This document shows, one piece after another, positions 7,827 to 17,044 of a stretch of 64,000 nt of DNA; the stretch's first letter is position 1; each line of letters opens with the position of its first letter. This stretch comes from Streptomyces tuirus (GTDB lineage Bacteria; Actinomycetota; Actinomycetes; Streptomycetales; Streptomycetaceae): assembly GCA_018195615.1 (NCBI GenBank), contig JAGTPG010000002.1, positions 1,240,001-1,304,000 of the forward strand, in the 5' to 3' direction. The notes below the pieces were generated by a model, which worked only from the letters and a program-made list of their open reading frames with translations, did not search any database and was not told where the DNA came from. The translations under genes were made by a program, and so were the position numbers.

Positions 7827-8684
7827 ATGACAGCGCTCTTCGCCCTGGCCACCAGCCTGCTGTGGGGACTGGCCGACTTCGGCGGCGGGCTGCTGACCCG
7901 GCGCACTCCCGCGCTCACGGTGGTCGTGGTGTCGCAGTCCATCACGGTGGTCGTGCTCGGCGCGGTCGTGGTGGCGACCGGCGGCTGGAGCGAGGCGGGA
8001 CCGCAGCTGTGGTTCGCCGTGGCCGCCGGTCTGGTCGGGCCGGTGGCGATGCTCGCCTTCTACAAGGCGCTCGCGCTCGGACCGATGGGTGTGGTCTCGC
8101 CGCTGGGCTCGGTCGGGGTGGCCGTGCCGGTCGGCGTGGGCCTGGTGCTGGGCGAACGCCCGGGTGTGCTGCAGTTCGTCGGCATCCTGGTCGCCGTCGC
8201 CGGTGTCTGCCTCGCCGGCGGGCCACAGTTCCGAGGCGCTCCCGTGCAGCGCCAGGCCATCGCCCTGACCCTGCTCGCGGCGTTCGGCTTCGGCGCGGTG
8301 ATGGCCCTGATCGCCGAGGCGTCCTCCACGCTGACCGGTCTGTTCCTCGCGCTGTTCGTGCAGCGGGTGACGAACGTCTTCGCCGGCGGACTGGCGCTGT
8401 ACGTGTCGGTGCGACGCGGGGCGCCCGCCCTTCCGGCGGACGGCTTCCCGTGGGGCTCCCTGCCTGCGCTCGCCTTCGTCGGTCTCGCGGACGTCGCCGC
8501 GAACGGCACGTACTCGATCGCCGCGCAGCACGGCCCGGTCACCGTCGCCGCCGTGCTCGCCTCCCTGTATCCGGTGGTGACGGCGGTCGCGGCGCGGGGC
8601 GTCCTGCGCGAACGGTTGCGGGCGGTGCAGGCCGCGGGGGCGGGACTGGCGCTGGTCGGGACGGTCCTGCTCGCCTCGGGATGA
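7827..8684 (+). CDS. EamA-family (DMT superfamily) transporter
   Basis: A 285-residue protein with ten predicted hydrophobic helices arranged as two EamA repeats (about 1-135 and 145-285). The repeat signatures are ALGPMGVVSPLGSVGVAV and the matching AAQHGPVTVAAVLASLYPV. DMT proteins of this type usually export amino acids or other metabolites; the substrate is not known here. It is divergent from a cupin regulator, the probable controller. Confidence 0.85.
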   Translation: MTALFALATSLLWGLADFGGGLLTRRTPALTVVVVSQSITVVVLGAVVVATGGWSEAGPQLWFAVAAGLVGPVAMLAFYKALALGPMGVVSPLGSVGVAVPVGVGLVLGERPGVLQFVGILVAVAGVCLAGGPQFRGAPVQRQAIALTLLAAFGFGAVMALIAEASSTLTGLFLALFVQRVTNVFAGGLALYVSVRRGAPALPADGFPWGSLPALAFVGLADVAANGTYSIAAQHGPVTVAAVLASLYPVVTAVAARGVLRERLRAVQAAGAGLALVGTVLLASG

Positions 8685-8699
8685 GACGACCGGAGTTCC

Positions 8700-9473
8700 T
8701 CAGGAACCCGACTCCAGCTCGGCGAGTCCGTTCGCCGTCTCCTCGTCGAGCTCCGACAGGGCACGCAACTGCTCGGGCGTGACACCCTCCGGTATCGGCA
8801 CCGGCGGCGGGGTGCGCAGCGGCGGCTGCCAGCCCTCGGCGGGTGTCCAGCGCCGTACGACGCGGGCCGGCGCGCCCGCCACCACGGCGTGGTCAGGCAC
8901 CGTGCCCCGGACGACCGCCCCCGCTGCCACCACCACGTTCCGCCCGATCCGGGCCCCGGGCAGAATCACCGCGCCCGTGCCGATCCAGCAGCCGGGCCCG
9001 ATCTCCACCGGCTCCATCCGCGGCCACTGCTTGCCGATCGGTTCGTGCGGATCGTCGTAGCTGTGGTTCGTCGACGTGACGTAGACGTACGGGCCGAAGT
9101 AGCAGTCGCTGCCGATGGTGACCGTCGTGTCGGCGATGACGTGGCTGCCGCGGCCCAGGACGACGCCGTCACCGATGCGCAGGATCGGGTCCGGGCCGAG
9201 GTCGAGGTCGGGCATCAGACCCGCGGTGAGGGTGACCTGCTCGCCGATGATGCAGTGGCCGCCGACATGGATCCAGGCTTCGCCGAAGACCGTGCCGAGC
9301 GGGAAGGCGAGCCTGGTACCCGTTCCCATCGCGCCGAATCGGTAGCGCCCGGGATGCTCGGCGGTGACGGAGCCCGTGCGCTGCACCCAGGCCCAGCCCG
9401 CATGGACGGCGCGCTGCGCGAGGCCCCGCCGCCAGGATGAGAACGTGTTCTTGCGCTTCGGCACGAGTGTCAC
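8700..9473 (-). CDS. Hexapeptide-repeat acyltransferase
   Basis: 257 residues with a left-handed beta-helix built from imperfect hexapeptide repeats (about 65-205), for example IGDGVVLGRGSHVIADTTV and IGPGCWIGTGAVILPGARI. The segment TSTNHSYDDPHEPIG holds the catalytic-type histidine of the LbetaH O-acetyltransferase family (maltose/galactoside acetyltransferase and WcaF-like). It likely moves an acetyl or acyl group from a CoA thioester to a sugar or cell-envelope acceptor; the acceptor is unknown. The C-terminal 50 residues are proline- and acid-rich. Confidence 0.82.
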   Translation of the reverse strand: MTLVPKRKNTFSSWRRGLAQRAVHAGWAWVQRTGSVTAEHPGRYRFGAMGTGTRLAFPLGTVFGEAWIHVGGHCIIGEQVTLTAGLMPDLDLGPDPILRIGDGVVLGRGSHVIADTTVTIGSDCYFGPYVYVTSTNHSYDDPHEPIGKQWPRMEPVEIGPGCWIGTGAVILPGARIGRNVVVAAGAVVRGTVPDHAVVAGAPARVVRRWTPAEGWQPPLRTPPPVPIPEGVTPEQLRALSELDEETANGLAELESGS

Positions 9474-9578
9474 GGTACTCAGCGGTAGCTCACCTCGTGG
9501 CGTCGGAGGCCTGTGATCTTCGCCCCACCGGGTGTCGTACGGTTTGCGCGTTGTCTACGACGTTTTCTGGAGGCGGGC

Positions 9579-10106
9579 ATGGGACAGCGGGCGATGATCA
9601 CGGGGATCGGCGGCAGGGAGCCTGAGATCGACGAGACGGCGTTCGTGGCGCCGACGGCCTCGGTGATCGGCGGTGTCTCGCTGGGTGCGGGGGCGAGTGT
9701 CTGGTACGGGGCCGTACTGCGCGGGGACGTCGAGTCGATCTCCGTCGGGGCGAGCAGCAACGTCCAGGACAACTGCACGTTGCATGCCGACCCGGGGTTT
9801 CCTGTGTCGGTGGGTGAGCGGGTGTCCATCGGGCACAACGCGGTGGTGCACGGGGCGACCGTCGAGGACGACTGTCTGATCGGTATGGGGGCGACCGTGT
9901 TGAACGGGGCCGTGATCGGGGCCGGGTCGCTGGTCGCCGCGCAGGCGCTCGTTCCGCAGGGGATGGTGGTGCCGCCGGGATCGCTGGTCGCGGGCGTTCC
10001 CGCGAAGGTCCGGCGGGAGCTTTCGGAGGAGGAGCGGCAGGGGGTCACCCTCAACGGCACGATGTACGCCGAGTTGGCGAAGGCGCATCGTGAGGTGCAT
10101 GCGTAG
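9579..10106 (+). CDS. Gamma-class carbonic anhydrase family protein
   Basis: 175 residues, the normal length for the gamma-CA/YrdA family, all of it a left-handed beta-helix. The three metal-binding histidines are seen in NCTLHADPG and in GHNAVVHG (two). The start is ATG 9579 with TGGAGG six bases upstream; a longer frame to 9513 lacks a ribosome site. Members bind zinc or iron, and some hydrate CO2; activity is not assured for bacterial paralogues. It is divergent from another beta-helix protein. Confidence 0.88.
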   Translation: MGQRAMITGIGGREPEIDETAFVAPTASVIGGVSLGAGASVWYGAVLRGDVESISVGASSNVQDNCTLHADPGFPVSVGERVSIGHNAVVHGATVEDDCLIGMGATVLNGAVIGAGSLVAAQALVPQGMVVPPGSLVAGVPAKVRRELSEEERQGVTLNGTMYAELAKAHREVHA

Positions 10107-10131
10107 GTTGTTCGGCGGGCGCGGGTCGTGT

Positions 10132-10190
10132 GTGGCTGGTCGCGCCCACGCGGCGGAGCCGCATAGGGATACAGCCCCGCGCCCCTGGGG
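10132..10190 (+). repeat. Streptomyces-type intergenic repeat, copy 1
   Basis: The block starting GTGGCTGGTCGCGCCCACGC and ending in CCCCGCGCCCCTGGGG lies between the carbonic-anhydrase and DedA genes. A closely similar block on the opposite strand occurs at 20309-20369. GC-rich blocks of this kind are common between convergent Streptomyces genes and may act as transcript ends. Confidence 0.6.
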
Positions 10191-10192
10191 AG

Positions 10193-10822
10193 TCAAGCCT
10201 CCGTCGCTTCCAACGTCTGGCCTGCCTTCTTCGCCTTGCGCTTGAGCACCAGCATGGACGTCACACCGACCAGGACCGCCGCCACCAGGCCCAGCCAGGA
10301 GAAGCGCTTCAGCCAGGACTCGGCGACGATGCCCACGTAGTAGATGACCGCTGTCGTGCCGCCGGCCCAGACGATGCCGCCGAGGACGTTGGCGATGAGG
10401 AACTTCCAGTACGGCATGCGCAGCACCCCGGCGAGGGGGCCCGCGAAGATGCGCAGCAGGGCGACGAAGCGGCCGAAGAAGACGGCCCACATGCCCCACT
10501 TCTCGAAGGAGCGCTCGGCGGTAGCGATGTGGCCCTCGCTGAAGTGCTTGGGGAACTTCTTGCCCAGCCAGGCCAGCAGGGGGCGGCCCCCCTTGCGGCC
10601 GATGGCGTAGCCGATCGAGTCACCGATGATCGCGCCGGCCGTGGCGCTGGCCCCGAGGACGACGGGATCGATCTCGCCGTGCTGGGAGGCGAGCAGCGCG
10701 GAGGAGACCAGGATGATCTCGCCCGGCAGCGGGATGCCCAGGCTTTCCAGGCCGATGACCACTCCCACCAGCGCGTAGACGGCGACAGCGGGTACGGTTT
10801 CGAGCCACTCCTGGACGTGCAA
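10193..10822 (-). CDS. DedA-family membrane protein
   Basis: 209 residues with a short amphipathic start, then the SNARE_assoc/DedA domain (about 15-165). Conserved patches are GLESLGIPLPGEIIL, GDSIGYAIGRKGGR, FGRFVALLRIFAGPLAGVL and an acidic/Gly patch before the last helix. DedA proteins act in membrane homeostasis, probably as lipid (undecaprenyl- or phospholipid) flippases driven by protons. The C-terminus is lysine/arginine-rich (LKRKAKKA). Confidence 0.88.
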   Translation of the reverse strand: MHVQEWLETVPAVAVYALVGVVIGLESLGIPLPGEIILVSSALLASQHGEIDPVVLGASATAGAIIGDSIGYAIGRKGGRPLLAWLGKKFPKHFSEGHIATAERSFEKWGMWAVFFGRFVALLRIFAGPLAGVLRMPYWKFLIANVLGGIVWAGGTTAVIYYVGIVAESWLKRFSWLGLVAAVLVGVTSMLVLKRKAKKAGQTLEATEA

Positions 10823-10893
10823 CGCCGCTTCCCTTCCCTGAGCTTCCCTGCGGGCACGGGAAGCCTACCGGGTTACAGGACGTCCCCCGCGGC

Positions 10894-13281
10894 TCAGGCG
10901 TTCCACGTCCACTCGGCGACCTCGGGCAGGTCGGTGCCGTGCTCCCGGATCCAGGCGTGGTGCCGGGTGCGGGCGTCGGCCATCCGCTGGCGTACGGCCG
11001 TGGCACGCACGGCGAGGCCCGGGACGCGGTCGATGACGTCCATGACGAGGCGGTAGCGGTCCAGGTCGTTGCGGACGACCATGTCGAAGGGCGTGGTCGT
11101 GGTGCCGGCCTCCTTGTAGCCACGTACGTGCAGGTGCTGGTGGCCCGCGCGGCGGTAGGCGAGGCGGTGGATCAGCCACGGGTAGCCGTGGTAGGCGAAG
11201 ATCACCGGCTTGTCGGTGGTGAAGAGGCCGTCGTACTCGAAGTCGTTCATGCCGTGCGGGTGCTCCTCCTCGGGGAGCAGCCGGGCGAGATCGACGACGT
11301 TGACGACGCGCACCGCCAGCTCGGGCAGGTGCCGGCGGAGCAGGTGCGCGGCGGCCAGGACCTCCTGGGTGGGGACGTCACCGGCGCAGGCCAGCACCAC
11401 GTCGGGTTCGCGCAAGCCGTCCTCGGTGCCGGCCCAGTCCCAGATTCCGGCGCCGCGGGCGCAGTGCACACGGGCCTCGTCCATCGACAGCCAGTCGAAG
11501 CACGGCTGCTTCCCGGCGACGATCACGTTGACGTAGTCACGGCTGCGCAGGGCATGGTCCGCGACGGACAGCAGGGTGTTGGCGTCCGGCGGGAGGTAGA
11601 CGCGGACGACCTCGGGGCTCTTGTTCAGGACGTGGTCGACGAAGCCGGGGTCCTGGTGGGAGAAGCCGTTGTGGTCCTGCCGCCACACGTGTGAGGTCAG
11701 GAGGTAGTTGAGGGAGGCGATGGGGGCGCGCCAGGGCAGTCGCCGGGAGGTGCGCAGCCATTTGATGTGCTGGTTGACCATGGAGTCGACGATGTGGACG
11801 AAGGCCTCGTAGCAGGAGAAAAGGCCGTGCCGTCCGGTGAGCAGGTAGCCCTCGAGCCAGCCCTGGCAGAGGTGTTCGGAGAGGACCTCCATCACCCGGC
11901 CGTGCGGGTCCAGGTGCTCGTCGACGGGCAGTGTCCCGGCCTGCCAGGTCTTGCCGCTGGCGTCGAACACGGCCTGAAGCCGGTTGGAGGCGGTCTCGTC
12001 CGGGCCGACCAGGCGGAAGTCGCGGCGGGTCTCGGTGTCCCGCATGACCTGGGCGAGGAGGTTGCCGAGCACCCGGGTGGGCTCGTGCATCGTGGTGCCG
12101 GGCTTGTCGACGGGGACGGCGAAGTCGTCCAGGGACGGGACCGGCAGGTCGTGGACGAGGAGTCCGCCGTTGGCGTAGGGGGTGGCGCCGAGCCGCCTGG
12201 TGCCCTCGGGGACGCAGGCGAGGACGTCGGCGACCGGGCGGCCCTCGGCGTCGAACAGTTCCTCGGGCCGGTACGAGCGCAGCCAGGCCTCCAGCTGCCG
12301 CAGGTGTTCCGGGTTGTCCCGGACGCCGGCCAGCGGCACCTGGTGGGAGCGCCAGGTTCCCTCGACCGGCTCACCGTCCACCTCGGCCGGGCCGGTCCAG
12401 CCCTTCGGGGTGCGCAGCACGATCACCGGCCAGCTCGGGCGCTCGGTCACGCCCTCCTCGCGTGCGCCGTGCTGTGCCTCGGCGACGCGGTCGAGTGCGG
12501 TGTCCATCGCCCGGGCCATGGCGCGGTGGACGGTGGCCGGATCGTCCCCGGTGACGTGGATCGGCTCGTGGCCGTAGCCGCGCAGGAGCGCGTCGAGCTC
12601 CTCCTCGGGCAGGCGGGACAGCACGGTCGGGTTGGCGATCTTGTAGCCGTTGAGGTGGAGGATCGGCAGGACGGCACCGTCATGGACGGGGTCGAGGAAC
12701 TTGTTGGCGTGCCAGGAGCCCGCGAGGGGGCCGGTCTCCGCCTCGCCGTCGCCGATCACGCAGGCGACCAGCAGGCCGGGATGGTCGAGCGCGGCGCCGT
12801 AGGCGTGGGCGAGGGAGTAGCCGAGTTCGCCGCCCTCGTGGATCGAGCCGGGCACCTCCGGGGCGACGTGGCTGGGCACGCCGCCGGGGAAGGAGAACTG
12901 CCGCAGCAGCAGCTCCATGCCCTGCGCGTCCCGCGTCACGTCCGGGTACTTCTCGGTGTAGCTGCCCTCCAGCCAGGAGTTGGCCAGCACCGACGGCCCG
13001 CCGTGGCCCGGGCCCCAGATGCACAGGGCGTCCAGTCCACGGTTCTTGATCACCCGGTTGAGGTGGGTGTGGACGAGGTTGAGGCCGGGTGAGGTACCCC
13101 AGTGGCCCAGCAGCCGCGGCTTGATGTGCTCGGGCTGCAGCGGCTCGGTGAGCAGGGGGTTCGCCAGCAGGTAGATCTGACCGGCCGCCAGGTAGTTGGC
13201 GGCTCGCCAGTGGGCGTCGAGCCTGCGCAGTTCCTCCTCGGTCAGTGTGGTGCTGCTGTCCTGGCGCGGGGCCTCGGGCAT
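10894..13281 (-). CDS. xfp: Phosphoketolase (xylulose-5-P/fructose-6-P)
   Basis: A 795-residue thiamine-diphosphate enzyme of full family length. N-terminal GHWGTSPGLNLVHTHLNR and the ThDP-Mg motif GDGEAETGPLAGSWHANKF are clear, as are SHQVPLAG and the C-terminal RGYKEAGTTTTPFDM. It cleaves xylulose 5-phosphate (and/or fructose 6-phosphate) with phosphate to acetyl phosphate plus an aldose phosphate, a bypass feeding acetyl units. It is transcribed alone, and no acetate kinase lies next to it in the window. The frame is uninterrupted. Confidence 0.96.
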   Translation of the reverse strand: MPEAPRQDSSTTLTEEELRRLDAHWRAANYLAAGQIYLLANPLLTEPLQPEHIKPRLLGHWGTSPGLNLVHTHLNRVIKNRGLDALCIWGPGHGGPSVLANSWLEGSYTEKYPDVTRDAQGMELLLRQFSFPGGVPSHVAPEVPGSIHEGGELGYSLAHAYGAALDHPGLLVACVIGDGEAETGPLAGSWHANKFLDPVHDGAVLPILHLNGYKIANPTVLSRLPEEELDALLRGYGHEPIHVTGDDPATVHRAMARAMDTALDRVAEAQHGAREEGVTERPSWPVIVLRTPKGWTGPAEVDGEPVEGTWRSHQVPLAGVRDNPEHLRQLEAWLRSYRPEELFDAEGRPVADVLACVPEGTRRLGATPYANGGLLVHDLPVPSLDDFAVPVDKPGTTMHEPTRVLGNLLAQVMRDTETRRDFRLVGPDETASNRLQAVFDASGKTWQAGTLPVDEHLDPHGRVMEVLSEHLCQGWLEGYLLTGRHGLFSCYEAFVHIVDSMVNQHIKWLRTSRRLPWRAPIASLNYLLTSHVWRQDHNGFSHQDPGFVDHVLNKSPEVVRVYLPPDANTLLSVADHALRSRDYVNVIVAGKQPCFDWLSMDEARVHCARGAGIWDWAGTEDGLREPDVVLACAGDVPTQEVLAAAHLLRRHLPELAVRVVNVVDLARLLPEEEHPHGMNDFEYDGLFTTDKPVIFAYHGYPWLIHRLAYRRAGHQHLHVRGYKEAGTTTTPFDMVVRNDLDRYRLVMDVIDRVPGLAVRATAVRQRMADARTRHHAWIREHGTDLPEVAEWTWNA

Positions 13282-13543
13282 GAGTGACTCCCTGGGTTCT
13301 GCGACGGCCTCAGGAGGAGTACCAGTCTGTTCCGGTTCGATGCCAGGCGCCTCTCGGCCACTCGACGTGGACGACAGGCCGTCGCCAGAACCGGCAGCGG
13401 GAAATCCGGCCGTTGCCCGAGGCTCCCGGCCTACGGCAGCCCGGCGGAGGGGAGCTTCTCCAGGGCGCTGCCCGCGGTGACGGTGGCGGAACCGGGCAGG
13501 TCCGTGCCGGCCGCTGGACGGAGTACGTCGGTGACCGGCGTGC

Positions 13544-15353
13544 TCACGTCGCCGGGTTCGAGTCCTGGTCCGGCCCCTGATTCCGTCCCTGGTTCGGCCT
13601 CACCGCAGCAGTCCACCTGGGCGAACCGTGTCCCGTACCTCTCCCGCGGTGGTTCCCCGGTCCGGGTCCGCGGAGGTTCGGTCCGGTGCCCGGGCCGGGC
13701 GCCCTCGTGCGGCTGCTTGTCGTCCCGGCGGCTCTCCCGAGGGGTGTCCTCGGGCGGCTTCTCCCGGGAATCCCCGCCTCGCCGCGGGACACCGCCGGTT
13801 CCAGCGCCCAGCGCTGGGCCTTCGATCCGTCGCGGCCGGTGACGATCACGTCCCCGTGCTTTCCGGGGGCGACGGCCAGGCCCTTGTCGCCGCGCGGCAG
13901 GAGTTCGCCGCGCACGGTCAGGTCGTAGCGCACGACTCCGGCGTGCACGAGGCAGCCGGCCATCAGTACCGAGCCCTCGGCCGGGTCGGAGTCCAGGCAG
14001 AGGGTGGGATCGGCGGTGCTGCGCAGCATGCCGTCGTCCTGGTACGACCACTGCGGGGACCCGGCGGAGCACGCCGTCAGCACGACGCGGGCGTCGGCTC
14101 GGCCGTGACCGCCCCGGACGTCGAGGCACAGGCCGGCGTCGAGGTTGCGCAGCCGCCCCCGGCCCACTTCGGCGGCGCTCCCCACCGAGGCGGCCGAGGA
14201 GGCTCCCTCACCGTCCGGGGCGACGGAGTGTCCGCTGACCGCTCCCCAGGTGGCCCGGGGTTCGGCGGTACCGACCTCCTCGGTCCAGCCCGGGCGGCGA
14301 GCAGGGTCGCGAGCAGTACGAGGGAGGTCACCCCGACCGCGGCGGCCAGCGCCTTGCTGTGCTTCCTCGAGGACCCGAGCCGGCCGCCCGCGGGGAGAGC
14401 ACGGGCCTGGAGACGGTGGCGGCCACCGGCCGGGGGCGGAGGGAGGGCGTTCGGGCCCCCGCCGCGGCCCGGCCGTGATTCCAGGTAGCGGCGGCCGCCC
14501 CAGCCGAGCACGGTCTCGACGAGCAGGTCCTGAAGTCCCCCTCGAAATGGCTGAGTTGCTCGGCGGCGTGACGGCAGTACCGGCAAGCCATGAGATGCCG
14601 TTGCACATCCGGCAACAGGGCACCGCCGCGGCGCATGGGAACGTCCAGCAGGCGGTTGTAGTAGCGGCATGCCTGACTCGGCGCGAGTTCCCGGTGCGCC
14701 CGCACGCACCCGGCCCGGAATTGCTCGCGCGCCTGCTCCAGCGCGGCCGACGCGGTGCCGGGGTCGACGCCCAGCAGACCAGCCGGTACGGATATGGGTT
14801 CCGCCTCCACCTCCGTGTGCCAGAGCAGGCATTGGGAAGCCCCCGGAAGGGCCCGGAATGCGCGCTCGGCGAGGCGTCGCCTTTCGGCTGTCACGGGCCG
14901 TGCGGCGCGCAGGCCGCGGGCACCGACGGGTTTGCGGAGTTCCGGCAGCATTCCGGACAGGGCGTCGTCGGCGGCCCACTCCCGGACCGTGTCCCGCACG
15001 GCCGCGAGCAGTCGTGGGCGCAGGGCGCCGCCGCCCGGCCCGCCGACTTCACGTCGGAACGCGGCGGCGGCCGCCATCGACGCCGAGTCCTCCGAGGAAG
15101 CCAGACAGATCACGGCGTACTCGTGGACCGCCCGCCAGTGCCGCGCGAGCAACAGCGCGACGGCGCGCGGGCCTTCGGCGGGTTCGCCGACCAGGGCGAG
15201 AAGATTGCGGTCGGAGTCGGCGGGCCGGGCCCCGGGCGGGGAGCGTACGGCGGCCGTGGGGGGTAAGGGGATTGCACGGAACCATTTCCTTCCAGCCGCA
15301 GGACGGCATGCGAATTGCGCGTCCGTCGGAAAGCAGGTGCGTGATTGGTGCAT
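13544..15353 (-). pseudogene. Membrane-anchored ricin-type lectin protein with zinc-finger-like N-domain, frame-disrupted
   Basis: Three frames join into one conserved actinobacterial protein. Part 1 (15353 to about 14540) is a helical region ending in a CRYCRHAAEQLSHFEG motif, like sigma/anti-sigma proteins. Part 2 (to about 14297) has a positively charged linker and one transmembrane helix (ALAAAVGVTSLVLLATLLAAR). Part 3 (to about 13800) is a ricin B lectin domain with LDVRG and QWSYQDDGMLRSTADPTLCL repeats, which would bind carbohydrate outside. Both joins need one added base, in GGGGG near 14538 and in CGGGC near 14297. The frame running on beyond RWALEP to 13544 looks non-native, so the end is uncertain. 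It may be intact in a corrected sequence. Confidence 0.7.
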
Positions 15354-15434
15354 ACCTGTGCCGCGTCAGCTGCGGACTCGGCTGTGAGGCGGCTCACTTT
15401 CGCACATGCGACTGACAGGTAACAAGGAGTTCGG

Positions 15435-15632
15435 ATGACCCACGTTCAAAACGCGGGAAATTCAGATATGTTACCGGCGGTATCCGCACCGGCATTCGAG
15501 GAAACCGCTGGGGCGAGTCTCAAGTTGTGCAGACACAAAGGCGATTGGTCCACGAAATCTCCAACCCCGCAGCCTTCTCCCATGTGGCTCTCGGCGCGCT
15601 CTCATCTCCGCGCGCCAGCATGGGCCGCATGA
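15435..15632 (+). CDS. Small uncharacterised ORF
   Basis: A 65-residue frame starts at ATG 15435 with a good AAGGAG site at 15424-15429. I do not recognise the product. The first 30 residues (MTHVQNAGNSDMLPAVSAPA and following) have normal codon bias; the rest looks like read-through into the galU remnant region. It may be the surviving 5' end of a gene deleted at the galU junction. Confidence 0.35.
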   Translation: MTHVQNAGNSDMLPAVSAPAFEETAGASLKLCRHKGDWSTKSPTPQPSPMWLSARSHLRAPAWAA

Positions 15633-15674
15633 TCGCCCCCCCACCCTTCCGCCCCGGCCCGCCCCGTTCGATCC

Positions 15675-16367
15675 GTCCGCGAGGCGGTCGTCCCGGCCGC
15701 CGGCCTCGGCACCCGCTTTCCGCCCGCCATCCAGTACGTCGTCGAGGAGGCGGCAACGGCGGGGCTCGACGACGTCCTGATGGTCACCGGCCGGCACAAG
15801 CGGGCCATCTAGGACCACTTCGACCACGCCGTCGAGCTGGAGCAGGCCCTCGCGCCCAAGGGCGACACCGTGCGGCTGGACGGGGTGCGCAACCTGGCGC
15901 GGCTGGCGAGCATCCACCACATCCGGCAGGGCGCCCCGCTCGGCCTTGGCCACGCCGTCCTGTGCGCCCGCCGGCACGTCGGCGGCCAGCCCTTCGCGGC
16001 TCTCCTCGGCGACGATCTCATCGACCCGCGCGAGACACTGTTCAGCCGGATGCTCGAAGTCCGCGACCACCGACTCGGCAGCGTGGTCGCCCTGATGGAG
16101 GTTCCGCCGGAGCTGATCCACCTCTACGGCTGCGCCGCCGTCGAGCCGACCGGCGAGGAGGACGTCGTCCGCGTCACCGGCCCGGCAACACGCCCCGAGC
16201 CGCTACCCACCGTCATCGGACGCTACGTCCTGGATCCGGCCGTCTTCGGCGTCCTGGAGCGCACCCCGCCGGGCCGGGGCGGCGAGATTCAGCTGACCGG
16301 CGCCCTCCAGGAGCCGGCCGCGGCGGCACCGCGCACGGAGTCGTCTTCAAGGGCGCGGTCTGAGGCG
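15675..16367 (+). pseudogene. galU: galU (UTP-glucose-1-phosphate uridylyltransferase) remnant
   Basis: The nucleotidyltransferase start (EAVVPAAGLGTRF) is directly followed by QYVVEEAATAGLDDVLMVTGRHKRAI, so the stretch that normally carries the KEMLPVVDKP active-site loop has been deleted. An in-frame TAG at 15810-15812 comes next. Downstream pieces remain recognisable: PLGLGHAVLCAR, FAALLGDDLID, VIGRYVLDPAVF and GEIQLTGALQ. The family makes UDP-glucose from UTP and glucose 1-phosphate. Deletion plus nonsense plus loss of further middle blocks means no active enzyme; a functional copy is expected elsewhere. Confidence 0.85.
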
Positions 16368-16428
16368 GGCCGAGTGCCCGGCCCGGGTTTCGCACCCCGG
16401 CCGGGGCCACTCGCACGCGACAGCGGGC

Positions 16429-16881
16429 TCAGCCGTTGGGACGAAGGGTCCAGACGACGGTCATCTCACCGGTCACCGCGCCGTCCCCGCGCTGAATGGC
16501 GATGGACACCGGGAACTCGGGGCGCTCACCGGCGTCCAGTTCGGCGACGACCTCCGCGGCCGGGCGGCCGAGCGTGGCGGTCGCGGTCACCGGGCCCATC
16601 GCCAGCTTCTTGTAGGCGATCTCGGCGCTGACGGCGAGCGGCACGGCCCGCGAGAGCTGGTCCCCGAACGCGGCCAGCACGATCGCCCCGCTCGCGGACT
16701 CCCCGAGCGTGAACATCGCACCGGCGTGCGGTCCGCCCACGTGGTTGTGGTAGTCGCTCTGGTCCGGCAGGGACACCACGGCCCGCTCCGGCGAGGTCTC
16801 GAGGAACTCGAGGTTCAGGGTCCGGGCCATGGGCACCGTGGCGGCGAGCATCTCGCCGATGGACATCTGATCTGCGCTCAT
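16429..16881 (-). CDS. Hot-dog-fold thioesterase-like protein (DUF4442/PaaI type)
   Basis: 150 residues with a single hot-dog domain; NHVGGPHAGAMFTLGESASGAIV carries the His-Gly-Gly signature around the substrate helix. Members hydrolyse acyl-CoA or bind acyl groups; the acyl chain is not known. The gene is isolated, facing the galU remnant at its 3' end and the lipid/secretion-type protein gene at its 5' side. Confidence 0.78.
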   Translation of the reverse strand: MSADQMSIGEMLAATVPMARTLNLEFLETSPERAVVSLPDQSDYHNHVGGPHAGAMFTLGESASGAIVLAAFGDQLSRAVPLAVSAEIAYKKLAMGPVTATATLGRPAAEVVAELDAGERPEFPVSIAIQRGDGAVTGEMTVVWTLRPNG

Positions 16882-17044
16882 GGCCGAATGTTACTCACGA
16901 GTAGAGACGGCTGACCAGGCCGTGTGACGACCGCCGCACCGGTCGTCGTCGCATCCCACCACGCCGCCTCGTCTCCGGGTTGCTACGTCTCCGTCCACGG
17001 GCGGTGACCGAATCGTGTCCCTGGCGCGGCTAGGGTTGCTGCCC

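Noticed and set aside
11767..13092. Plus-strand 441-residue frame within the phosphoketolase gene
   Set aside because: Val/Gly/Asp-rich shadow of a strongly conserved enzyme on the other strand.
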